Under the pieces are notes generated by a model. That model had not been told where the DNA came from. It worked only from the letters and a program-made list of their open reading frames with translations, and did not search any database. Source: JASFTV01 sp050050615 (GTDB lineage: Bacteria > Desulfobacterota > DSM-4660 > Desulfatiglandales > HGW-15). Taken from it: a stretch of 12,195 nt of DNA. The stretch spans positions 1 to 12,195 of the forward strand of contig JASFTV010000081.1 in the NCBI GenBank assembly GCA_050050615.1, given 5' to 3'. The translations under genes and the position numbers were made by a program. Below are positions 6,915 to 12,195 of this stretch, piece by piece. Each line of letters begins with the position of its first letter. Positions within the stretch are counted from its first letter, which is position 1.

Positions 6915-6965
6915 AAAAAAAGATATATGGGTCCGCTTCCCGGTGCGCAAGAGACGAACCCATAT
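6915..6965 (-). terminator. Attenuator-like stem-loop plus T7 between binding protein and livH
   Basis: On the minus strand an 11-bp stem, ATATGGGTTCG (6955-6965) with CGGACCCATAT (6925-6935), has ten Watson-Crick pairs and one U-G wobble around a 19-nt loop. Three bases later a run of seven T (6915-6921) follows. It begins 9 nt after the binding-protein stop and ends 27 nt before the livH ATG. The shape is that of an intrinsic terminator inside an operon, which would let the binding protein be made in excess over the membrane parts and would protect the 3' end of its mRNA. The stem is AT-rich at its base, so termination is probably partial. Confidence 0.68.
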
Positions 6966-6974
6966 GTGTCCTGG

Positions 6975-8198
6975 TTACTTTGGCTGCACGCTTTTGAGCC
7001 CTTCCACGGACAGCCAGACCTTTTCCGCGGGAACTTCTACGACGTCTTTCAAGATGAGGAAATTCTCATATTTCGCGTCTTTGCTCGTGTAGCCCACATA
7101 GATCCCCACGTTGGCCATGTGGTCTTCGGCGCGGATATAACGGGAGCCGCGTAGTGAGGCATAGCGCAACCCTTCAAGGGCCTTGACCACATCGTCGGAA
7201 TCAATACTGTTCGCCTTTTCGATGGCCGTGGTTAACGCGATCATGCCGTCATAAGCCATACAGGCCCAATCGGATGGCCATTCATTGTACTTTGTGTGAT
7301 ACTTGTCAACAAAAATCTTCATGTCCAAAGTACCCACGGCATAGAATGGACATCGGGCGTAACCTAGCAGACCTTCGGGCATGTCCTTGCCGGCTGCCCT
7401 CATCAAATCCAGGTCAAACAACGAGGTAATGGTGGATTTCTTGAAGAGGCCATAGGGCTTGGCTTGCTTAATAAAGCTGCTCAGGCTGCCCCCCCACAGG
7501 TTGGTATAAATGACCTCAGGGTTTTGGGCCATGAGTGTGGGGATATAGGGTCCATAATTTGTCTCCCCTTGTTTGGGCCACACGGCCTTGAGGATCTGCA
7601 CATCGGGTTTGATCTTCACCAGATAATCCTTGAATGCCTCCCACTGGGTATGGCCGTAGGCGTAATCTGGGCCAATGAAACAGATGCGTTTGTACGGAGA
7701 CTTTGCGAGAAACATGGCGATGCCGCGTCCCTCAATGCCAGTATGTGGTACCACCTGGAACATATATGGATGGAAATCAGTGGTGGTCAATTTGTTGGTG
7801 TTGGAAGTGTGAAAATAAACAATTTTCTTGAACTCCTTGGCCACCTTACTCACGGCCAAGGCCACTCCGCTACTTGTGGGGCCGATCAGAAAATCGCATT
7901 TTTCGCTGAGCACCAACTCCCTGGCCATGGTGGCTCCCACGTCCGGTTTGAGCTTGGAGTCTCGGATAATCAGCTCCAGTTTCTTTCCCAGGATACCGCC
8001 CGCCGCATTGGTCTCTTCAATGAAGAGTTCGAGAGCCTTTTTCTGGGAGGCATAAAATGTTGCGCCTACTCCTGGCATATCGGCGGTCCAGCCGATCCTG
8101 ATGGAGTCTGCCGCCAGCGCATTATCCCCTGGTGCCATACTTAGGCAGAGAATAAAGGCTAAGATGCTGATGGCGGTTTTTGTATAATTGCCTTTCAT
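6975..8198 (-). CDS. ABC transporter substrate-binding protein (LivK-like, Peripla_BP_6)
   Basis: A periplasmic binding protein of 407 residues that would deliver substrate to LivHM. A Sec signal peptide is clear: basic MKGNYTK, a hydrophobic stretch at 9-21 and an ALA-A cleavage site near residue 29. There is no lipobox, so the protein should be soluble. The mature part starts SIRIGWTADMPG and contains the type 1 periplasmic fold signatures NAAGGILGKKLELIIRDSK, FLIGPTSSG and CFIGPDYAYG, with AYDGMIAL near the C-terminal third. It lacks the exact leucine/isoleucine-binding pattern expected of E. coli LivK, and such proteins also bind aromatic acids, urea or amides, so the ligand is open. The start is fixed by AAAGGAGG 7 nt upstream. 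It precedes livHMGF in the same direction and follows the ligase after 148 nt. Confidence 0.93.
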   Translation of the reverse strand: MKGNYTKTAISILAFILCLSMAPGDNALAADSIRIGWTADMPGVGATFYASQKKALELFIEETNAAGGILGKKLELIIRDSKLKPDVGATMARELVLSEKCDFLIGPTSSGVALAVSKVAKEFKKIVYFHTSNTNKLTTTDFHPYMFQVVPHTGIEGRGIAMFLAKSPYKRICFIGPDYAYGHTQWEAFKDYLVKIKPDVQILKAVWPKQGETNYGPYIPTLMAQNPEVIYTNLWGGSLSSFIKQAKPYGLFKKSTITSLFDLDLMRAAGKDMPEGLLGYARCPFYAVGTLDMKIFVDKYHTKYNEWPSDWACMAYDGMIALTTAIEKANSIDSDDVVKALEGLRYASLRGSRYIRAEDHMANVGIYVGYTSKDAKYENFLILKDVVEVPAEKVWLSVEGLKSVQPK

Positions 8199-8205
8199 CT
8201 TCGTC

Positions 8206-8213
8206 CCTCCTTT
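8206..8213 (-). promoter_or_regulatory. Strong Shine-Dalgarno of the binding-protein gene
   Basis: AAAGGAGG on the minus strand, 7 nt before the ATG. It is stronger than any ribosome site seen for the four transporter subunits downstream, consistent with higher output of the binding protein. Confidence 0.85.
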
Positions 8214-8346
8214 GTTTAAATGTTACACACAAGTTGGTTATCTTCTTTACTGTGAGTTGGCATATATCACCCCCATTCGCACGGTTGTTAAGTTTTAGCT
8301 GAGTATTTATGGCTTGATGCCTAGCGGATAGAATAGTGTGTCTTCG

Positions 8347-9885
8347 TCAAACTTCTTTGCCCTTGTCCTTCCAATAAACCTCCCGCATCTCCCTCTTAAG
8401 GGTCTTACCTGCAACGTTGCGTGGAAAACCCTCCTTAATGACGACACCGCAAACGCGCTGGAACTTGGCCTGTACCCGTTCGTTTATCCAGTTTTTGAGC
8501 TCTTCTGGAGTAATGGATCCTGGCTCCTGCAAGATGACTGCGGCTAGTGGTGTCTCCCCCCATTTATCGTCAGGAACCCCGAAGACAGCAGCTTCTCCAA
8601 CAGCGGGATGTTGGACAACAATCTCTTCAATATCCCGGGGATAGACATTCACCCCTCCGGATATAATCATGTCTTTCTTGCGGTCCACCAAGTAGAGAAA
8701 ACCGTCCTCATCAACATAGCCCAGATCCCCAGAATGAAGCCAACCATCAACAATGGTCTGTTGCGTCAAATCAGGACGCTTGTAATAGCCAGGCATTAAG
8801 ATCGGGCCTTTCCCGCAGATTTCTCCCACCTCTCCAGCGGCAACTTCCTCGCTTTTGTCGTTAAGGATGCTCATTTCAAAAAGCGGTGGGGGCACCCCTA
8901 CTGAGTCCGGTTTAGCGTGATAATCATTCTTATCAAGAACGGTCACAAATCCTTCAGTCAATCCGTAGAGCTCATAGAATCTACCTGGCAACTGTCTGTT
9001 GAGCGCTTCCTTATGTTCCCTGTGGAGCGGTGCGCCTAGGGATAGGATCATTTCCAACGAATCCAGAGCCTTTGGGGAGAAGTTCGGGGCATTGAGCATG
9101 GCGATAATCTGGGCGGGCACCATCATCACATGGGTGACCTTTTCCCGTTCAATGGTTTCAATGTAGCTGACTGGCTCAAACTGTTTGAGGAGTATATAGG
9201 TGGCCCCCACAAAAAAGGTGGGCATCATATCCACAAAAGCACCATTGAATACAATTGCGCCGGCGTGCATGGTAATGCTTTCTGGCGTTATGCGAAAGGC
9301 AGCAGCAAACGACGTCCCATAGGCCACTCGAATCCGATGGGCATGGACGATCCCTTTTGGCATGCCGGTGGTACCGCTGCTGTACATGATGTTAAAAGGG
9401 TCATCTGCCTCGACCACGATGCCTTCGGGCTCCTGGTCCGTAGCGGCAGCCTTCAATGCGTGGTAGTCCCTGTAGCCGGTCACATTGGCGCCATCCGTGA
9501 GGACATATCTATCATGCGGTACTGCGGCGAGTTCTGATTTGATGGCATCAATGGTCTCAACGAAGCTGGAGTCCGTGATGACCATCACAGTATCCGAATC
9601 TTGGAGCAAGGTCTTCATCGCCGATCCACGAAGAAGGGTACTTAGGGGCACAACCACGGCGCCAATCTTGGCCACTGCCCAATAAATCTCAAGCAGCTCG
9701 AGACAATTGGGGAGGATTGTTGCAACTTTGTCTCCTTTCGTGATGCCCAACGCCAGTAATGCATTGGCGAGACGGTTAATGCCTTTATTGAATTCCTTAT
9801 GAGACAGGCGTTGATCCTCAAAGACGACGGCGAGATGGTCGGGCCTATACCGTGCATGTCTGGAAAAGATCGTTCCTAGATTCAT
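8347..9885 (-). CDS. AMP-forming acyl/aryl-CoA ligase (ANL superfamily)
   Basis: Activates a carboxylic acid with ATP and CoA to a CoA thioester through an acyl-adenylate; cytoplasmic. At 512 residues it has the normal length. ANL motifs in order: P-loop YSSGTTGMPKG (168-178), acid-binding region HAGAIVFNGAF (207-217), A5 YELYGLTEG (304-312), A7 HSGDLGYVDEDGF (384-396), hinge and A8 DRKKDMIISGGVNVYP (401-416), and A10 PRNVAGKTLKRE (488-499) with catalytic Lys494. All key residues are present, so it should be active. The start has AGAGAGG about 5 nt upstream and a sigma-54 promoter further up. It heads the ligase-transporter transcription unit and is divergent from the activator gene. Medium/long-chain fatty acids or aromatic acids are likely substrates; the specificity residues cannot be interpreted safely by eye. 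Confidence 0.93.
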   Translation of the reverse strand: MNLGTIFSRHARYRPDHLAVVFEDQRLSHKEFNKGINRLANALLALGITKGDKVATILPNCLELLEIYWAVAKIGAVVVPLSTLLRGSAMKTLLQDSDTVMVITDSSFVETIDAIKSELAAVPHDRYVLTDGANVTGYRDYHALKAAATDQEPEGIVVEADDPFNIMYSSGTTGMPKGIVHAHRIRVAYGTSFAAAFRITPESITMHAGAIVFNGAFVDMMPTFFVGATYILLKQFEPVSYIETIEREKVTHVMMVPAQIIAMLNAPNFSPKALDSLEMILSLGAPLHREHKEALNRQLPGRFYELYGLTEGFVTVLDKNDYHAKPDSVGVPPPLFEMSILNDKSEEVAAGEVGEICGKGPILMPGYYKRPDLTQQTIVDGWLHSGDLGYVDEDGFLYLVDRKKDMIISGGVNVYPRDIEEIVVQHPAVGEAAVFGVPDDKWGETPLAAVILQEPGSITPEELKNWINERVQAKFQRVCGVVIKEGFPRNVAGKTLKREMREVYWKDKGKEV

Positions 9886-9930
9886 TAAACCCTCTCTTGA
9901 TTATGGAAACTAAAAGTAGTCTCAGGCTGC

Positions 9931-9946
9931 TGCGATTTTCATGCCA
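9931..9946 (-). promoter_or_regulatory. Sigma-54 (-24/-12) promoter of the ligase-transporter operon
   Basis: Minus-strand TGGCATGAAAATCGCA matches the sigma-54 consensus TGGCACG-N4-TTGCA at ten of twelve defined positions. The invariant GG and GC are separated by exactly 10 bp. Predicted start near 9920 leaves a leader of about 35 nt before the ligase ATG. The divergent neighbour is a sigma-54 activator with an intact GAFTGA loop, which makes a chance match less likely. Confidence 0.78.
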
Positions 9947-9974
9947 CGGGCAGGAGCACCGATAGGCGGTCTAG

Positions 9975-9990
9975 GGCCAGAAGACTGGCC
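9975..9990. promoter_or_regulatory. Palindrome, candidate activator-binding site
   Basis: GGCCAG-aaga-CTGGCC is a perfect 6+6 dyad in the intergenic region between ligase and activator, centred about 60 bp upstream of the predicted sigma-54 start. Bacterial enhancer-binding proteins with Fis-type domains bind such dyads. They usually lie 80-200 bp upstream, so this one is close but not impossible. It could also control the activator gene itself. Confidence 0.45.
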
Positions 9991-10007
9991 ACCTGCACGA
10001 ACAAGCC

Positions 10008-10035
10008 TTTCCAAAGAATTTAGAATACTTATAGT
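10008..10035 (+). promoter_or_regulatory. Possible sigma-70 promoter of the activator gene
   Basis: TTTCCA (10008-10013, 4/6), a 16-bp spacer, then TATAGT (10030-10035, 5/6) on the plus strand. It would start about 95 nt before the activator ATG. TAGAAT at 10021-10026 is an alternative -10 without a -35. The match is weak. Confidence 0.28.
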
Positions 10036-10124
10036 CCGACCCCAACTTTGCCTTGCCTGAGATATCTAGAAGGTGTATAAGAAATGATGTGTCGCAAAAA
10101 TCGGACATGTAGACTCAATAGGAC

Positions 10125-10130
10125 AGGAGG
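10125..10130 (+). promoter_or_regulatory. Shine-Dalgarno of the activator gene
   Basis: AGGAGG, 5 nt before the ATG. It fixes the start codon. Confidence 0.85.
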
Positions 10131-10135
10131 CGCCG

Positions 10136-11545
10136 ATGGGGGTCAGAAAAAAGGCGAATGACAAAATCGGGCCGCTAAGCCAAAGAGTGGATTTCTTCAA
10201 ACGGCTTGTGGACGACATGCAGATTGGGGTCATTGTCTCGGATCATGAGGGCCACATTGTGTACATCAATGACACTTATGCCCGGTTCCTGAAGATCGTT
10301 CCAATGGCTCAAATTGGAAAGCACGCCACGGAACTCGGTGTGCATTCACGTCTCCATATTGTGGCCAAAACCGGAAAAGCGGAGGTGAATTGGCCGCATC
10401 AATTCGAGGACAAATGTTTCCTTGTGCATCGGGTCCCCATCAAGGAGGACGGTGAGGTCATCGCCGTTCTGGGGCTCGTTCTTTTCGATAGTGCAAGCAC
10501 AGCGAGCCGACTTGCCGAGAAAGTTTCCATCTTGGAGAGTAAAGTGAATCACTATGAAAACGAATTGATCTCGCTCCGCTCGACCCGTTACACGATGGAA
10601 AGTATTGTCGGCGTCAGCGGGGCCGTCAACACCCTCAAAAACCATGCAGCGAAAGCAGCCGCCACCAATCTGCCCGTGGTGATTACGGGAGAATCTGGGA
10701 CCGGCAAAGAGCTCTTCGCTCAAGCCATTCATCATGCAAGTGCCCGAAGACTTTATCCTTTCCTAAGAATCAATTGCTCCGCCATAGCAAAAGACCTTAT
10801 TGAATCTGAACTGTTCGGCTATGAAAAGGGCGCCTTTACAGGGGCCAAATCAACCGGGAAGCCCGGCAAGTTTGAGTTGGCGAACCATGGTTCGGTATTT
10901 TTGGATGAAATCGGCGATCTCCCCCTCGAAATGCAACCGAAACTGCTGCGGGTTCTAGAGGAGAAAGAGTTCGAACGGATCGGCGGCACTTCATTGATCA
11001 CAGCTGATTTTCGCTTACTTGCCGCCACGAATCACGATCTTGAAGAGATGCTCGCCGACGGACTATTCCGGGAGGACCTCTTCTATCGTCTCAATGTGAT
11101 AGCCCTGCATATTCCACCACTCCGGGAACGAAGAGAGGATATCATTCCACTGGCTAACCACATGCTCAGACAGATCGCCCATGATTCAGGTGAGTCCAAA
11201 GTCAAAATAGATTCCCAGGCTGAAGACATTCTCAAGAAACATGAGTGGCCTGGAAATGGCCGCGAGTTGTTGAACGTGCTTGAGCGCACTGTATCTTACC
11301 TTGAGGGGAATACCATCCGCGTTTGCGATCTTCCACTCTACCTCTACCGCGACAAAAAGGGCTTACCCGGCTCTGATGATACACTTCTCAAACGCGTCCA
11401 TGCCAGGGCGGAGAGAGAAGCTATTCGCTATGCCTTGGAGACATCCAACTATAATAAAGCACGTACTGCGGAACTCCTGGGCATCCACCGGTCTTTGCTA
11501 TATAGAAAAATGAAGAGGTATCACCTGTCCCTCAACAGCCATTAG
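10136..11545 (+). CDS. PAS-domain sigma-54-dependent transcriptional activator
   Basis: A 469-residue bacterial enhancer-binding protein with three parts. An N-terminal PAS sensor (about 18-118; DMQIGVIVSDHEGHIVYIND) is joined by a coiled-coil-like helix (123-150) to an AAA+ domain. The AAA+ domain shows Walker A GESGTGKE (185-192), the sigma-54-contacting GAFTGA loop (232-237), Walker B VFLDEIGD (254-261), the arginine-finger region FREDLFYRLN (311-320) and sensor II around WPGNGRELLN (371-380). A Fis-type HTH ends the protein (NKARTAELLGIHRSLLYRKMKRY, 440-462). With no receiver domain and no histidine kinase gene nearby, the PAS domain probably senses the signal directly, perhaps the substrate or its CoA ester. 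The sensor II motif reads WPGN-G-REL instead of the near-universal WPGN-V-REL. The gene is divergent from the ligase, whose promoter is of the sigma-54 type, so it most likely activates the ligase-transporter operon. Confidence 0.95.
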   Translation: MGVRKKANDKIGPLSQRVDFFKRLVDDMQIGVIVSDHEGHIVYINDTYARFLKIVPMAQIGKHATELGVHSRLHIVAKTGKAEVNWPHQFEDKCFLVHRVPIKEDGEVIAVLGLVLFDSASTASRLAEKVSILESKVNHYENELISLRSTRYTMESIVGVSGAVNTLKNHAAKAAATNLPVVITGESGTGKELFAQAIHHASARRLYPFLRINCSAIAKDLIESELFGYEKGAFTGAKSTGKPGKFELANHGSVFLDEIGDLPLEMQPKLLRVLEEKEFERIGGTSLITADFRLLAATNHDLEEMLADGLFREDLFYRLNVIALHIPPLRERREDIIPLANHMLRQIAHDSGESKVKIDSQAEDILKKHEWPGNGRELLNVLERTVSYLEGNTIRVCDLPLYLYRDKKGLPGSDDTLLKRVHARAEREAIRYALETSNYNKARTAELLGIHRSLLYRKMKRYHLSLNSH

Positions 11546-11741
11546 CTGTCCCGCCTCTAAACCCCTTCTTAGAGTATCTGTCCACTCCCCTGGAGGTGAA
11601 TCCCCATGATGGATGAGTACCCATTTGCAAGACAGATGCATGCGGCGCGGGTAATGCCTGAAACAGTCCGGCCTAAGTGATCCTTCTGTCACCTTCAACC
11701 TCCAGGACATTTGGATTACAAACGTGAATTCAACTTATTCT

Positions 11742-11831
11742 CGAGAGAGAGGGTCCAGGGCAAACCACAAGCGGGTGGAGCGCATCTGGCGTCAGGAGGG
11801 GCTAGGTCAAAGATTCTTGATAGATAAATAA
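11742..11831 (+). pseudogene. IS3-family transposase (OrfB) fragment
   Basis: One frame reads SRANHKRVERIWRQEGLGQ before running into a TAA. 'NHKRVxRIWRxEGL' is the conserved pre-catalytic segment (HTH_21 region) of IS3-family OrfB transposases, just before the DDE domain. Only about 17 recognisable codons remain (11757-11807). The normal upstream '(Y)GYRRV' part and the whole catalytic domain are missing, and no insertion-sequence ends can be identified. It is a dead relic of an insertion. Confidence 0.7.
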
Positions 11832-11949
11832 CCACAAATTAGCAAGATGACGAAAAAGGCCGAAAATAGGCATAAGTCTAAGGTAATGATAACATAAAAC
11901 CATTTGGCCTAATCTCATAACCAAAATCGTCCAGACAAACCAGCTGAAC

Positions 11950-11964
11950 GCATTTGATAAATGC
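11950..11964. repeat. Short palindrome GCATTT-gat-AAATGC
   Basis: A perfect 6+6 dyad with a 3-nt centre, about 30 bp upstream of a candidate promoter core. It could be a regulator-binding site or a small RNA hairpin; nothing else supports either. Confidence 0.4.
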
Positions 11965-11970
11965 ATATAT

Positions 11971-12000
11971 TATTGTATACATTTTTCTATACAATATAAT
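11971..12000 (+). promoter_or_regulatory. Candidate promoter overlapped by a 9-bp dyad
   Basis: A perfect -10 hexamer TATAAT (11995-12000) has a weak -35 TTGTAT (11973-11978) at 16 bp spacing. The dyad TATTGTATA (11971-11979)/TATACAATA (11988-11996) overlaps both elements, a layout that suits a repressor site. Transcription would begin near 12007, about 120 nt before the ATG of the right-end gene. The run is very AT-rich, so a chance match is possible. Confidence 0.42.
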
Positions 12001-12127
12001 ATGGATGATTGCTTCAAATTCGAAGCGTTCGATCACTTTCATTAAGATCGGAAGATTGGATATCCACAAACCACCTTACCGGGTCAGATAGCCTTTTAAA
12101 CGGATACACCTCCAAAGGCGAATTCAA

Positions 12128-12195
12128 ATGAAAAACCTATCTTATGTCCTAAATCCGCAGTCAGTGGCTGTTGTTGGGGCATCTACGGATCCAAC
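12128..12195 (+). CDS. CoA-binding-domain protein, probably ADP-forming acyl-CoA synthetase (N-terminus only)
   Basis: The first 22 codons of a gene cut by the window edge: MKNLSYVLNPQSVAVVGAST, followed by DP. 'NPxSVAVVGAS(x)DP' is the start of the Rossmann-type CoA-binding domain of ADP-forming acetyl/acyl-CoA synthetases and related succinyl-CoA ligase-like proteins. These use ATP and a carboxylate, or run in reverse to make ATP from acyl-CoA. The ATG is chosen because the family begins at this point; an AAGG stretch lies about 10 nt upstream, a weak ribosome site. A plain CoA-binding protein or an acetyltransferase fused to such a domain cannot be excluded from 22 residues. It is on the same strand as the activator but separated by a long gap. 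Confidence 0.72.
   Translation, partial: MKNLSYVLNPQSVAVVGASTDP

Larger units (their letters stand above)
11546..12127. other. 582-bp intergenic region with IS remnant and dyads
   Basis: Between the activator stop and the right-end gene there is no intact gene. It contains a short AT-rich stem (CTCTAA/TTAGAG, 11555-11574) without a T-run, an imperfect inverted pair CCTGGAGGT (11589-11597)/ACCTCCAGG (11698-11706), the IS3-type transposase scrap and a dyad-rich AT stretch from about 11950. No clear terminator for the activator gene was found. Confidence 0.6.

Noticed and set aside
6888..6950. 21-residue N-terminal extension of LivH from a TTG codon
   Set aside because: The extension is unlike LivH, and the TTG lies inside the stem-loop. 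The ATG at 6885-6887 gives the normal length.
8260..8273. Possible sigma-54 element before the binding-protein gene (minus strand, GG-N10-GC within TGGGGGTGATATATGCC)
   Set aside because: Only the GG and GC spacing fits. The C and A after GG and the T preceding GG are absent. The gene can be read from the ligase promoter.
11555..11574. Stem CTCTAA/TTAGAG just after the activator gene as a terminator
   Set aside because: Only 6 mostly AT pairs and no T-run follows. It is too weak to call.
11498..11710. 70-codon minus-strand frame after the activator gene
   Set aside because: No family resemblance, overlaps the activator end, no ribosome site.
11878..12069. 63-codon minus-strand frame in the AT-rich region
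   Set aside because: Low-complexity, AT-driven frame overlapping the dyads and candidate promoter, with no homology signal.

Overview
The window looks like a chromosomal segment of a mid-GC Gram-negative bacterium. It has a periplasmic binding protein with a Sec signal peptide, a sigma-54 activator with a matching -24/-12 promoter, and carboxylate-CoA chemistry beside a branched-chain-type ABC transporter. That mix is typical of Desulfobacterota (former Deltaproteobacteria). The taxon is an inference from gene content, not from a marker gene.

Layout. The left edge (minus strand) carries the N-terminus of a class III nucleotidyl cyclase with two zinc ribbons, cut by the window edge. Next is an extended SDR (NAD-dependent epimerase/3-beta-HSD-like) with a good sigma-70 promoter. 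An intergenic zone follows, holding the decayed remains of a small plus-strand HTH gene. After it come a classical FabG-like SDR (minus) and a 327-bp gap with a perfect 15-bp inverted repeat. The centre is a minus-strand operon, in transcription order: AMP-forming acyl-CoA ligase, ABC substrate-binding protein, livH, livM, livG, livF. A stem-loop with a T-tract lies between the binding protein gene and livH. Divergent from the ligase is a PAS/AAA+/Fis-type sigma-54 activator (plus). The right end has a scrap of an IS3-type transposase, an AT-rich segment rich in dyads with a candidate promoter, and the first 22 codons of a CoA-binding-domain protein, probably an ADP-forming acyl-CoA synthetase.

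How it fits together. The binding protein and LivHMGF would import a small organic acid or amino-acid-like compound, the ligase would activate it as a CoA thioester, and the FabG-like SDR could act in later oxidation or reduction. The sigma-54 activator is the natural controller of the divergent ligase-transporter operon: a 16-base sigma-54 promoter (TGGCAtG-N4-TcGCA) lies about 46-61 bp before the ligase start, and a GGCCAG-aaga-CTGGCC palindrome lies upstream of it. The substrate cannot be read from the sequence.

No CRISPR array, tRNA, rRNA or complete mobile element was seen. The strongest non-coding observations are the sigma-54 promoter, the stem-loop/T-tract between binding protein and permease genes, the long-loop inverted repeat before the FabG-like gene, and the two decayed gene fragments that bracket the transport/activation block.
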